Shown here: positions 35,701-48,500 of the stretch, in pieces | Position numbering within the stretch: the first letter of the stretch is position 1 | Layout: each line of letters starts with the position of its first letter | Source of the DNA: Tribonema minus | Lineage: Eukaryota > Sar > Xanthophyceae > Tribonematales > Tribonemataceae | NCBI GenBank assembly: GCA_017506865.1 | Contig: JAFCMP010000513.1 | Location: 310,001 to 374,000, forward strand | Direction of reading: 5' to 3' | Length of the DNA stretch: 64,000 nucleotides | Notes under the pieces: model-generated | Seen by the model: only the letters and a program-made list of their open reading frames with translations | Database searches by the model: none | Told to the model about the DNA's origin: nothing | Position numbers and translations under genes: made by a program

Positions 35701-38700
35701 CATCAACTGGCCCAGCGACGACCCCAATGCGCCCAAAGACTTCATGAAAGGCATGGTGTCATTCTGGCCGATGCGTGAGCGTGCCATCAAGGTCGGGGCA
35801 CACGTGGGCACCGTCATGACCAAACTGGTCAAGTACATTACCACGCTCAACGGCAAACAGCCTAAGGTCCACATGGTTGGGCACAGCTTCGGTTGCATTG
35901 TGGTGACGTCAGCAACAGTGGAGTACGGCAAGACTGGTAGCGAGGTGCAGTCAGTCACACTGCTGCAGGCTGCCATGTCCAGCAAGGCGTTCACCAACTT
36001 CGACGAGCCAGCTGCCGACGCCGATGCTGTTGACGCCGATGCTGCTGACAGTGTGCTCCCATCTGCCAGTGACGTGCCGGACACAAAGCAGCCTGACGTG
36101 CCGGACACAAAGCAGCCCTTTGGCTCCTTCTACAGTGTCTCCATGCCGCTTTCAAAGGAAGAGAAGGCAGATGCAGACGCTGCTATTAAGGCAGCAGACG
36201 CTGCTACTGAGGATTCCGATTCGGAAGCAGAAGCTGCAGCTTCCACAACGGCAGGACCGTCTAAGACTTTCAAAGGCGGCTCACAGCGTGGTTTCTTGTC
36301 CGACTTCGCTGACGGGTTCTCTCTAGTTGGCACCTTGATCCAGATGAAGCAGCAGGCCGACAAACGGGCTTTGCTGGATTCGACAAGGGGGCGTTTCTGG
36401 CAGGTGGGTGCTCCCAGTGTCTTTCTTGACCTCATCACCACTGGCAGTTGTAGAAATAAAGTTTTGCACCAGATACAGCCACTGTTGCATCATGATGAAG
36501 CCGGCGATGTCACCTTGAAGTTCTTGTACAGTATGCTGTCCAAGGTATATGTATCATAGCTCATAAGACTATGGTATTGTGATTTTAAATTACTATTTCA
36601 GCGGTATTCTAGCATTTGATTTAAATTTCCCTACCTCAGGGAAATCACACAGTTTTTTTCTACGACGGCGCCACTGACACCCACAGTGACTGACACGTTG
36701 GATCAAATAAAAAGGTGTGTGGCCGTGACTGAGCCCTACTAGTAGTACTGGTGCTTCTGAAGTAACTGCCTCAGGCTGTCGCAACAGGCTAATACCCATA
36801 TGTCTGATATGCTGTTCAAGAGCCGTTTGTGCCATTGAGATTTGCTAAAGCCACTACCGTAACCGCAAGTCCTGAACACCTTCCAATGTCTCTAAACCTG
36901 ATTTGCACACGGCGTATCCACAGGGACTTTCAGAGGGTTCATATAATTTGATGCAGCTGGTGGTTGTCACTTCTCTGGCAAAGAGTTATTGTTCTTCATG
37001 TCGCATATTTATTGAATTTAATGTAGCATAACAGTCTGAGTGCCGAAGTGCAGTGCCACTCAGTCAGGCTCTCCTGGTGTGAGTGGCGGCGGTACCGTTA
37101 CATTCCTGGCGGATCATCGCACACTTCAATGACACTTCATTTTTTCGCACAATGTCTTGCGCGGCTCGATGCGCGTGCATTATCTGTAAATTGCATTTAC
37201 CAATGTGAAATTGACCGATTGCTCGATGCACTGCCGACCCCTCAAATTTTGCTGCTGCCTGGTTTGCCAATCACTTGTTCTCTGCAGCTGATTTGTGGAG
37301 GTATGCAGCCTACTGAATGACGCTGCTGTTCGAGCTAGTTATCAAACCTTTCTGTTTCAGCGCGCTTCTCGCTTTCACCCCATAACGCCACCCCTCTGCT
37401 GCTTTTGGTACTTCGAAGTATTGTTTAGACTCCTGTTGTTCTGAGCTGGGCGACTCAGTGTGCGCACCTTTGCAGACCCCTCAGAGCTTCTAATGCTGTG
37501 CCATAATGCAACAACTCAGTTGCTCCCAATTCAAATGAAGTTTTACAGGTTGCAGCTTGTACGCTGTAAGCTGTGACAGCAGGCTTCCAGACTACACAAT
37601 ATACAAGACCACAAGTACATTTTGCGGATTACTACTAGTAGTGCGCCCATGAAGATGTAGATATGAGATTGCACACTGAGTCATGTGCACCTCACAACGA
37701 TCGCCCTTTTGATGCACGCTATGTGTGCTCAGGTGATAATGACCCCCATCATATTGAAAAACTGGCCCATCATGGTAGTACGGCCGACAAAAGCAGCCTC
37801 AGCAATTTGATGCCATCGCTCAGCATGTTCAGCTGTGAGAACAACCCAACATTGCCCCCGGCATGTCCTTCAGCCGTTCAATTCCTGCTTGCAAGGCATT
37901 CTACAATCTTTCCAACGCTGCAACTTGAAAGGACAGTCAATCACCAGCTGCAGCTGCAACCTCAGCCTTATGAAGGCAAAACCAGCCCCACACTGCTGCT
38001 CACAGTTTGCGTTACAGATGTCGGACGTTTTGCGGACATTGAGAAGGAGTTCATCAAAGCGTCGCGTGCAATGTAACTGCCAAGTATGTGAGCGCCATCC
38101 TCTCTAGATCAGCTGTCAGCTTCAGGGTGTAGAGGGGTGGAACAGTATCACTGGCAGTTGACGATTGCGGGTGCGATAACATGGCAGTCATGCGCGGAAG
38201 TACACTGTGATACATTCAAAGTTCAGGCTCACAATACCTACACACACGTATCATGAATATAGGTACTTCAGCACATGTGTCCCCTGACAAGTCGTGTACA
38301 CGTGTGTTGTGACTTGCAGGCCCCCCAGTACGTGCGTGGCGCCTTCCTCGTCACCTCCAGCTCCAAGGACGTGGCTGTCAACTGCCACTACTACCTGGCC
38401 GATGCGCTTGGCAGCATGCTCAGGAAGCCGAACGAGGGCATGGGCCATCTGGGCGGCATGTATGACGATGACCACCTCGCGCTTGGCAACGCAGGGGTCG
38501 ACCAGGTGGACAGCAAGCCGAAGGTGAGGTGACGCTCCGCAGATTCAAGTTGAAGTTTGCTTAAGCCAACCGTGACCACAGCTGGTGGTGCAGTTGCTGT
38601 TCGAGATGGCAATGCAGGAGGGTGGTGTGCGTCAGGCATGATGATGATGCTCTGCAGATTGGTGGTAAATGTCACATTGATTCATCAAGAATTGGTACTG

Positions 38701-39617
38701 GTGTCGTATCATGAAAAAACGCTATGCCTGACTGCATGTGCAAGCTAACGCAGTTCTTACTCACGCTGGTTGTGCGACTCAGCCCTGTTCCAAGACTTGC
38801 AGAAGTGCTTCAAACTGTCACCACACTGCGAGCACAAATGTCAAAATCAAGAGCTAGGTTCTTTTACATGGGCAGATCAGTGCCATCAACGCAATAACTT
38901 CAACAGCAGTCAGCACCGAGCATGCGGCACAATTGTCATCTGCACGTGACCCAGCTGCAAAGAGTCCAATCTGACACTCAATTTGACGGGAGATCAGTGG
39001 AGCACTGGGACTGGGCACTTGAGTAATTGGGTGCTGCGTTGTCATGACTCCAAGGTGCATGTACTGAGAAGAATTCAAAGAATGTTCATGCGCTCGTCAC
39101 CGCAGCATGCTGCAGTTGCTGATGAGCATGCGTATGCGATGCTGCGCTTCTGCATTGGTACGTGGTACCGATTAGCGCAAAAAAACAAAACAATTCAGGA
39201 GTTGCTGTCTGTTGCACGGAACGGTCGTTACGTGGCACAGACCGTTTACACTGGTGGAGGTCCACTCTGGTGGTGGTGCTGAATCCTTGTTGACTACGAC
39301 ATGCAGAGCACCTGAGCACGCAATCATGGCAGTTGCGGCGTTGCCATTGTAACACCTTATTTGAGAAACAGTCAACACCACTGCAGCATCGTACGTGACG
39401 TGCTTTCCGCTGCCTGCTTGTCGCGCTGGCGCTCGTTCCGCAGGCGCTGTATGATGTGCACGAGAAAAACAAGACCTACAAGTTCCAGCCCGGCACGCTG
39501 TTCAACCTGGAGTGCACCAGGCTCATCCAGAACCACAGCGACATCTTCAATGCGCCCACCGCCAAGCTGGTGTGGCAGGCTGCGTCCTATGAGCCTAACA
39601 CCGCCAAGAGGCAGAAG
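29763..39617 (+). CDS. Alpha/beta-hydrolase with GHSFG nucleophile elbow (serine hydrolase)
   Basis: Five exons, all phase 0: 29763-29825 (ATG), 32058-32381, 35675-36403, 38320-38523 and 39444-39617, giving 498 codons before the last part. Exon 2 carries the oxyanion-side strand IFFLSHGWKS. Exon 3 has FVCINWPSDDP, VSFWPMRERAIKVGAHVG and the nucleophile elbow VHMVGHSFGCIVV (Ser in GHSFG), then a long acidic Ala/Asp/Ser-rich insertion. Exon 4 has FLVTSSSKDVAV, whose Asp is the likely acid of the triad. Exon 5 has QNHSDIFNAPTAKLVWQAA, whose His is the likely base. The order fits a family of uncharacterised serine hydrolases in bacteria and algae; the substrate is unknown. The stop is not certain: a possible last exon (39829-40029, after TTGTTGCCGCAG) stays in phase and ends in TGA. 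Introns are long and rich in short palindromes. No transit peptide is obvious; the N-terminus is basic and Pro-rich. Confidence 0.85.
34501..34572 (+). mobile_element. Short 5'-truncated retroposon copy with GTACAC target-site duplication
   Basis: A 60-base insert (34507-34566) contains GCTAGATGCCAATCATCTG, the stem-loop GGGCTTTTTCGCGCCC and the tail AATTAATAAAAA. It is flanked on both sides by GTACAC. It lies in the intron between exons 2 and 3 of the alpha/beta-hydrolase, in the sense orientation. Confidence 0.8.
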
Positions 39618-40639
39618 GTGAGCCAGGCAGCTGGGCCATCGTGTCAAGTGGTAGCATTTGACTGCACAAGTATGTAACTTGCGAGGCTCTCTGCATGTAC
39701 TTGAGATATGAGAGTGCATGGGCCGCGTACCTCAAGTTGAAGATTCTGCTGGAAAACAAAGAAGCAGAGTGACGGTTTACGATCATTGACATGCCATAAG
39801 ACTAGAGCAACAAGTTGTTGCCGCAGCTGTCATGGGTGGACAGCTGTGCGTGGCGGGTTAGCTGCGCGCGCGCATCACGCGGAGATCCTCAACGTGCTCC
39901 CATATGTCCACTTCAGCTGTGCAAAGTCGACGCGAAACGAATGTTCGAGTTAGCAGCGAGAAACTGTAGAGTGTCATTGCTGGTGCGTCCGTTGGGCCAG
40001 CAGCAGAAACTGTTTTGTTCGCACTTTTGACCTGTGCAGGGGTGATGAGTGCACAGTTTGGCAGGCACAACACACATCGCACTTGCCTTGGTAGAACACA
40101 CTTCACATGCTCATGTTGCAATCATATGCGCCGTCAGGTGCTCGGTCTAGCCATGGGACAGATTCTTCATGTACCTACTAGACGAGATGTTGTCAAGACT
40201 AGGATGTAACCATTGACAGTGGCTCAGGCCTTCTGTTTTGCATCAGTCCCGCTATTGGTGTGCGAACGCTGACATACCTTTCCTGCCCCTGGCAGTATTT
40301 GACGGGCTTGTGTTGTCTGACACAAAAAACAACTCGAAACCACATGCCAGCACGTTAGCACACACTGATCTTGATGGCAGCATTAAATTTTCTCACTCCC
40401 AGTCAGTTCACCACCGGCTTCAACGCAAGGCACTGCCAGATGCTGAGCCATGCGCGTTTTGCCCTCACAAGCTGCACCCATCACTAACGCACCTGCCGAC
40501 TTCGTCCGGTGCCGCATGTACAGACCGCATAAGCTGTGGCAGGCGGACCGGGCTTCCGGTCATGCAGCAGCTTGAAGCAGAAGGTGGGCGTGCCTGAGCG
40601 CTGCTGCCTGGACCTGCGCGGGTGGCAGGCATTGATAGA

Positions 40640-40913
40640 GGGTGGGCAACTTTTAATTCGTTGCGCAACAGCAGCGCGGACCGGTTCGCTATCGTGAACT
40701 GGTGCTGTTGTGCCAAGTCAGCACCGTTGGGCGGTTTAGTTGAGCGATCTCAAGTCAGCACCGCTGGCCGGTTTAGTTGAGCGATCTCAACAGTGATGGA
40801 GGACGGGCAACTTTTAATTATGTGCGCAGCAGCAGTGTGGACCGGTTCGCTATTGTGAACCAGTGATGTGTTGCCATGTCAGCACCTTTGGCGGTTTAGT
40901 GCAGCGGATCTCA
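40640..40913. repeat. Imperfect direct repeat, about 115-125 bp
   Basis: Copy 1 (40640-40752) and copy 2 (40790-40913) share GGGCAACTTTTAATT, GGACCGGTTCGCTAT, GTCAGCACC and GGCGGTTTAG. Between them a 37-base partial copy (40753-40789) repeats GTCAGCACCGCTGGCCGG to GAGCGATCTCAA. Confidence 0.8.
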
Positions 40914-41646
40914 ATTAGCTTATGACTTGGCGGAAGGTCAGTGCGGTGGTAGCCATTTAGATTATCGCAGATGTGTGCTTGCTGTCGTGCATCCCAAGTG
41001 AGGTGGTAGGAGGGATGGCGCGTCACATTGCACCAGACTACAGGAAATTGAGACCGGAGGACTACAGTACACTCTCTACCTACCCCTCAGATGTAGCGTT
41101 TCAATCGGCTGTGTGCATCTTGCCCCAAAGTGCGAGGGGTGTCAGAGGCCTGGTAAAGCTGCTTTGGGGCTTAGCAACAGAGAAGGTGCAAAGCACCGCA
41201 TTAGAAACCTTAAATGCGCACAGTTACATTTGCAGCAAGACCCAGGGGGGGAGTGGAACTGGGAACACAGAGAGCAAGTCACAAAAAAATCAATTTTTTC
41301 ACCCTCCCATTTCCACTTGAACAGTCCTTTTGCCTTCGCTTCCTGAGTAGATTATCAAATTAGGTTCTCATGACGGTGCTGCTCTAGTGTTCCGGTGATG
41401 TTGTGTGCATGGCTTTGCTGTACCGCAAACCAGATTGTTCTATGACTTGAGTCAAATACCACTACAGTACTGTCGGAGTCGGACTTCACGAATGCTTCTG
41501 ATGAGGCCGGCGACATGGGGTCACATCATCGGTTGGAAGCTGTGCGTGCTACAATCATGTTCTGCAGCTGTCGGGGTGCTCTGCAGCTCCGCTCACACAA
41601 GCAGAACACCCCTCTTGACCTTGCCAACACAGTTCATCATCTCAAG

Positions 41647-41735
41647 CTGAAGCACACCTTGCAGTGTATTGTCACATGCAAGACTTCTCAGGCTGAAGCA
41701 CACCTTGCAGTGTGTTGTCACATGCAAGACTTGAA
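41647..41735. repeat. Direct repeat, about 43 bp x 2
   Basis: CTGAAGCACACCTTGCAGTG, then TTGTCACATGCAAGACTT, occurs twice with one mismatch (TATTG versus TGTTG) and a four-base spacer (CTCAGG context). Confidence 0.85.
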
Positions 41736-42568
41736 ACTTCTGAACAGCTGACTATATCCATGGCAAAGCTCCAGCTCTTGGGCACATCTGTCGCCAATTG
41801 ACGACCGTATCAGCAACGCATCAGTGCCACAGATCATAATCATAGTTGCAGTGCGTTTGCTTGAAGCCAGGTAGAGCACTTTTTCATGTTGCCCTGTGCA
41901 TGTGAACAATTTGTAACACTTGTCATAATGCAAGTGCAAGGGCCACAAAAGTGCTTGGAATACAGTGTAGACTGCGCAATCCCTGTTACTGATGGTCGGG
42001 CAACGTGCAACAAAGTTCATGGCAACTGGGGTGAGACCATGGCATTTGCACTCAACACGTGCATAGGGGCAGGAAACCAAGGCAGATAGGAGGTTGTGTG
42101 CCAAGACTAGCCAGCCTGCTTTGAATGTTGTTGTTTGCTGTCTTGTCTCAATCTATGTATAAGTCCCTAAGCGAGGCTTGGATGCAAGGATATAAAGTCT
42201 AGTAGTAAGCGGCCACTGATGTCATTGTAATCAACCTGATTGCAAATATGTAAACTACGTGGGTTCCTCAACACGCCAAACTTTGCCATGATCTGCCCGT
42301 TCTGGCGGAAAGTGGTCACCTGTGCAAGGTGCCAATTTGTGAATGCTATGCACGTGTGCTCTGGTGCACATTAACATGCTACATTGCTTGTAAACAGCTG
42401 TAGAGAAGCTGGCCAAGATGCTGAATTCCTGTCCTCGTTCTTGTCCTCGACCCCATAAAGGCCCCCTCTTGAAGCAGAGCACTGCCACCTCCAGCACCCC
42501 AAATCTGACAGCATCAGTGCTCAATTCCCTGGCGCATGTGAAGAGTTGATGCATGCTGGTGAAGGCGC

Positions 42569-45500
42569 CTAGCAGTGGCGGTCATTGAGCCAGTACCGCC
42601 CCTTGAGCTTGCTGTAGGCGCTGCGCACTGCCTCAGATGCCGACCTCTTCTCCATGAAGCTCATCTGAGAAAGAAGCACAGCGACGCAAACAGTCAGAGG
42701 TCATGTACTTTTTATTAATTCTCGCTCAGGGCGCGAAAAGCCCAGATGATGGTCTAACTTGATGCTGCTGTACGGAATCCGCATGTCGTGTGACTTTTGA
42801 AAGTGTCTCAACGACACTCAAACGCCGCCGCCGCCAAATGGCATCTCGGGATCCTCCCCTACGTCCTCCTCCATGTGCCCCCCCCCCCTGGATTCTGCCA
42901 TGTGTGTCATGACAAGGTCATGTACTTTTTATTAATTCTCGCTCAGGGCGCGAAACTTCTACGTGCTGGCTGGGACAAGAGCTTATCACACCTACAGAGC
43001 TGGTATGTATTGTGACACGAGCAACACCAAGCTTGAAGTGGCACTGCTGGAGTTGGTACGCGCCTCGGTATTGGCCTCAAGTTGCAAGCGCACTCTACTG
43101 GCGCTGGTGTATACTTCAAGTGAATAAGATGGAACATGTGCTGCATCACGATCGCTCATCAATGCACTCATGACTACACTGAGCAGTTCACATAGGGCGT
43201 GCACGTCGCGAAGTAGGTCAAGCGTCAGACACTCTGTTGACGAAATGTGCAATGTTTTGGTTTTCGCCAGCGACTCCATTGATAGTGAGCAGCAGCACAG
43301 CAACAGCCAAAAAGGCTGCGAGTCAAGAGCACGCATCCCCTCAAAAACGCAAAGATGCAATCTTGATTCAAAATATAACAACAAAGCTGTTACTTCAACT
43401 GCGCTACTATGACGCAGTCGCGGAAACCGTGCTCGATCTGTACTCACCGGCACAATGATGAAACAAGCACACAGCACCGAGCACGTGGCCGCTGACAGCG
43501 CGACTGCTATCCCTGTCCCACAAACAGTCCCTGAAATGCCGCCATCGACACATCGGTGCTCACCTGCATACGGTATCCCAGTCCCACAAACAGTCCCTGA
43601 AATGCCGCCATCGACACATCGGTGCTCACCTGCATACGGTATGGTGATACGGTGTCCCGCCTTCAAAAAAATATTGATGGTTTCTGCCGCCTTGAATATT
43701 GAGTTGTTCCTGGAATGCTCGCTTTCTGAAAACATGTTGGCATGCAAGCTGCGCACGGTGTCGTTTAAGTGCTTTGAGCACTTCCAACTCGCAACCAGCG
43801 CCTGGAATGCTCGCTCTCTGACAACATGGTGGTGTGCAAGCTGCATATGGTGTTTTTAAAGTGATTTGAGCACTTGAGCACTTCAACTCACCACCAGCGG
43901 CAGCAGATCTGCCATGTGCTCAATCACAACATCAGCACCACGGCCATCTGCAGCTCGTTTGCCCGCCATCAGAGCCTCCGCATGCGTCCCTTTTAGCGCC
44001 AGTGGTATGTGACTCGCTCCGACGTAGCCCACTATGAGTCCCATGCCTGCATTGGACGCGCTGCCTACGCCGCCTGCAGGAGATGTCGTGAGAAAGTTGT
44101 GTGTTTTCAGCAACAACGTTCACAGTATTGCATGCTTAGTGGTGCACTTCCATGCTAGTGCTCTCAAGTCATGATGTCACCATGCCGTGAGGTCCTGGTA
44201 GTTGCCGTGTGCAATGAGTGGTGCACGCTCATACGAGCTGGGATAACGCAGCCTCGCATCAAAGTGCAGTCCCTTGATGCCAGGTCACAAAGAGACTCGT
44301 CAGGATAACGGTACATACCCTGGATGCCAACGTAATGCAAACGATCAGATACGTGGCAGATCAATCACAAAGGGGGTCAAGATGTAAGGCCAGGTCCGTC
44401 AGCTCTTGAACTGTGACCACTGCTTTACTGCCCTTGAGTTCAAGTAGAGTTGGTGTTGACTTACCCTACTTTACACTAGAAACAGGGGTCAAAGTGTGTA
44501 ACATGAGTTAGTGCTCCAATGTGAAATTGGCGAAGAATATGAATCCAGCTGGCTGATGACCGCTGCTGCAGCCGTGGTGCGCAACTCGCTTTCCAAACTT
44601 CAAGCGCCATCAACCTTACAGTTAGAAGCCGCTGCACATACATCTGCGTCCACCGACCAAAAACGCGCTTACACAGTACCACCCTTGAGCGCTCTCATTC
44701 ATGACTCCCCCTGTAATCCTCATGCGGTCAACTAACTCTGTGTTTATAGCAGACCGTCGCAAACGGCACATGAAACATGCGTCGTGATCATGACTGTTGC
44801 AGTATGTTAAGAACAGCAAATCAAATCACCACAGCTCGGTGTTGTGACTGCATGACTGGTGCGCTGCTTGGCGGAGCTTGTCGCAGCACTCGGCGTTCAA
44901 CTTCAATTGCCAATCAATGGATCCCCAAACAAGCTGTGCTGTGGACAGAAGCACCAACATCCTTGCTATGGTACCTTGAGCATGATTTAGACAACGCACA
45001 TACTCATTATCAAGGGTACATTGCGTATGCGTGGCACTCACTCACTTTCAGAGTCCTCCACCGCAATACATCGCGCGGGAAGTGCCCCCTCATGCGCCGC
45101 CGCCCTGCACAGGACACAGCATTACAATGCGCGGACAGCCTGCGTTGACACTACTGTTGCTGGTGCTGTGTCCATCTGCTACATGAACATGACTGCATAA
45201 TGATAACAATCGATGAGACATAGAACACGGTGTTTTTGGCATACTTGCTGGCAGTTGGGAAATTAGGCAGTGTTGTGTCTGCTTCTGTAAGTGGCAAGTG
45301 CCACAGCTCTTCTTTCAGCTCTTCTTTCAGTCTGTGCATGGAAGAGCTTGCCATGCCGCAAGTAACGCTTGCAGAAAATTCAAGGAAACACACTTTGACA
45401 TTTGCCAACAAGCAGTCTTAAATTTAAATGGAAACAAATCAAAAGATCGTAGAGCTCTAGGTGACAAAGGATGGTGAGCCGCAAGTGCCTTCCACCAATA

Positions 45501-48500
45501 ACCGTGGTCGCCGCTGTTGCAGTCATTGGCCACAAGTCAAACAGTGCCATCATATCCACAGGTCAAAAGACTTCTGTGTGCGAGCTTTGTAGCGTTCAAG
45601 GGCATGGGTGTTCAGTATGGAAAGGTCTCACATGTTAAATAATTGATGAAGTTCCAAACAGCGTACACTGCAGTGCCTGTGCACCTGCTGTCAGCGACTG
45701 GCCAGCAATGGCTTCATCTCCTGCACCACAATGTAGCATCTGGCTCTAATCACGAGGAACATGATACAATCTGCAAGCACACCAGCGCTGAAAACACGAG
45801 CACTGCGTAACACAGTTCTGACAGCAATGACTTGTGCCTTGATGCGTAATAGAGGCATGTTGACACGTGTGTCATGTACCAATTCCCATAACATACTTGC
45901 CTCAAATAGACGTCAGGTGCGGGCTTGAACCTGGGTGGATCAAAGTCGCTCTCGCCGCTGTGCACCTGCAGCAGCAGCGCATGCCGAAATGCTGGCGATG
46001 AGCAATGGGCTGGCAGGTATGCACAGCAATCGTTGTAGGGTTCCAGGTATGGGTCAGTGCCCTGCTGGTGCTGTCACACCGAGAACACTACCAGAACACA
46101 ACGGGTAATCTAGCACCTGAGAGCGACGCTGAACCGAGTAGTCATTTGCGGGACAATGATCCAATAGATGCTCATTTGTTGGCCACATTCACCTTGTGTG
46201 GTGGGAAGAACTCGTCAAAGCCGCAGGAGGTGATGGAGACGGGAACCCTAGGCTTAGGGCTGGTCGTGCTGATCGCGAAGGGCACTCCGCTTGCGGTCAA
46301 GCTCATCAGAGCGTCGCGCATGCCTTTCACTGGGCGCGCCACCTGTCGCACCAGGAGGGCGATGGCGGGCAAGACATGGAGCAAGCAGCAATTGTGAGAT
46401 TACTGGCGGTTCGGTTCTGCACACCAATACCGGTGTTCCATTGAAGCTGATGCTTATGTACAACAATGTTCACGTTTGTACTCTCGCATAAACAGCTCCA
46501 ACTGCACTGCAGACACCAGTATAACAGACTACAGTATAGCAGCCACCAGCATGAACTGCGGGACTGGAACTTGTGTGTAGTCTACAAGTATGTGTTGCAC
46601 TATACTGGTGTCACGTGTGCTGAAGTACGATTGCGTCACATGCCCGTCACTGGGCACGGCACCGGTTGCATCTGGCTGATACAATGTGCACGCACGGTTG
46701 ACAATTTGAATGTCTTGTTCACCCAGGTTACCACAGCAGTGTCCTTTTGTGACGCAAGTAAGGTGCAGGGAGAGGTTTGTCTTGTGCTTTAGTGCTCATA
46801 TAGCAGACTCTTTCGCCTTTGTGAGGACAGAGGGAGCTGCAGACAGCAGCGTACCCATTCATATGCTGCATGCGTACAAACACACATAAAGCTCTTGTGT
46901 CCACCTTGCCATCATTCGCATATCCTGCCTTTTTGCAGGCAGCATCAGGTGCCATCAAGACATCCTTACCATAATGCAGAGAGCATCGCCGTCCATGTGC
47001 TCGCAAAGACGCGTGAGCGTTAACCGCAACTTCAAATGTGCGGGTGTTCGATTCCGCAATGTGCAATTGCCAATACCGCAGCGCTTGGCTCGAGGCCTCT
47101 TCCAAGATAATTCGCTGAGTCGCCAGAAAAAGCCTTTGTTGTTGTGCAGGGAACAAACCCATGCGATGCTGGTTTGCGCTACACCAAAACATACGTTGTG
47201 AAGTACACTAAAGTGCATGCTTTGCAGTACATGCTCATATCCGCTGGATGCGTGGCACTAGAACTGCGGTCATGGGAACAGCAGCGGTGGATCACCGCAT
47301 GTCAGTGCTTTTACATCAAGCACGGCGCATGTTTGCTTGTGAACACTGGAAACCCTTAGGATTTCGCACTCTTAACTAAATATAGTTTTGATTCATTGCT
47401 AGAGATGGTAACGTGTTGCTTACAGCTTGCAGAACCTGCAAGGTTCTGTCAATCCATGATACTGGCTCAGCTACTGCTTCATGTAGACTAGACATCTACC
47501 TGCCTTTGACGACGCCACTGCTGGAGATGATTCATACCATCAACCTCTGTTTTAATATGTCCATGACACTGATTTCAGCCATCGTGCCCGTACCTACTTG
47601 CATACCTTTGATAGCGACTGCACAGTCTCATCTTTTTGCTGCGCCAGCAGCGTGTCGTAGGAGGTCTGGCGCAGCGGCGGCAGCCCCAGCGCAGCGCGCT
47701 GCACATCCACCAGGGCCAGCACGTGCGGGTGCTCTCCTTGCGCCTGCGGCAGTTACAGGTGCACATTTGAAGTATGTCATTTGAGGTACGGTGCTGTCTT
47801 GACAAGTGACATGGCTTGTGCGTCCTCCATACACAGATCCCCGCCGTTGACAGAACACAGCCAGACATCAGAACTCATTTGCACAAGTCAAACAAGTTTA
47901 AGAGATTGTGGGGCTGGTAATGTTTGCTGAAGTTTATCCGTTCTCTCATGCCATCTGCAGACCATGTCCTGCACCAATTCCATGCGTACGTATAGCTGGA
48001 TCCAAGCACCCCCTCCTGTCACTTCTCACATAAATCTCGACTGCAGAATCCCTTCTGCAAATATGCGAATGAGCATTACAGCAGCTAATGTGTGCGTGTG
48101 CTCAACATGCACCATGAGCAGCGACTGCGTGCTGATCTGCAGTGTATGAATGATATTGAACAAGTCAAATTCACCTACAGAGGATGGACACAAGAACCTT
48201 TTCGCAGGCCGCACAGGAGCAGTGTGAGCATGAGGTGATCACACAGGGAGGACGGTGATGATAAACAACAATGTCTTGGCTGCAGCCTGTGGATGTGCTC
48301 CGCGGACATGTAATTACAGGCAGCTTATGGCAGGCCATCACAATGACTGCATGGACAATGCACCGTCAGCTTGTAATGTGCACATGAGTGCGCATGTTTT
48401 CACCGCATTTACGACAGCTATGTAACTGCTCTAATCGCCACTGCAGGAGTGTTTTGTTTTATTCATTGTCTTGGTCTGACTGCTTAAATCATGTTCTGTG

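Larger units (their letters stand above)
40030..42568. other. Stretch between hydrolase and HAD genes
   Basis: No gene recognised. A plus-strand frame at 40973-41320 (ARHIAPDYRKLRPEDYSTLS) and an overlapping frame (APKCEGCQRPGKAALGLSNR) look slightly coding and could be a mobile-element relic, but neither is supported further. Two direct-repeat blocks are listed separately. Confidence 0.4.

Noticed and set aside
36404-36544. Extension of hydrolase exon 3 to a later donor (AAG|GTATAT)
   Set aside because: The frame stays open, but the earlier donor CAG|GTGGGT joins more naturally to the next exon and the extra peptide has no family counterpart.
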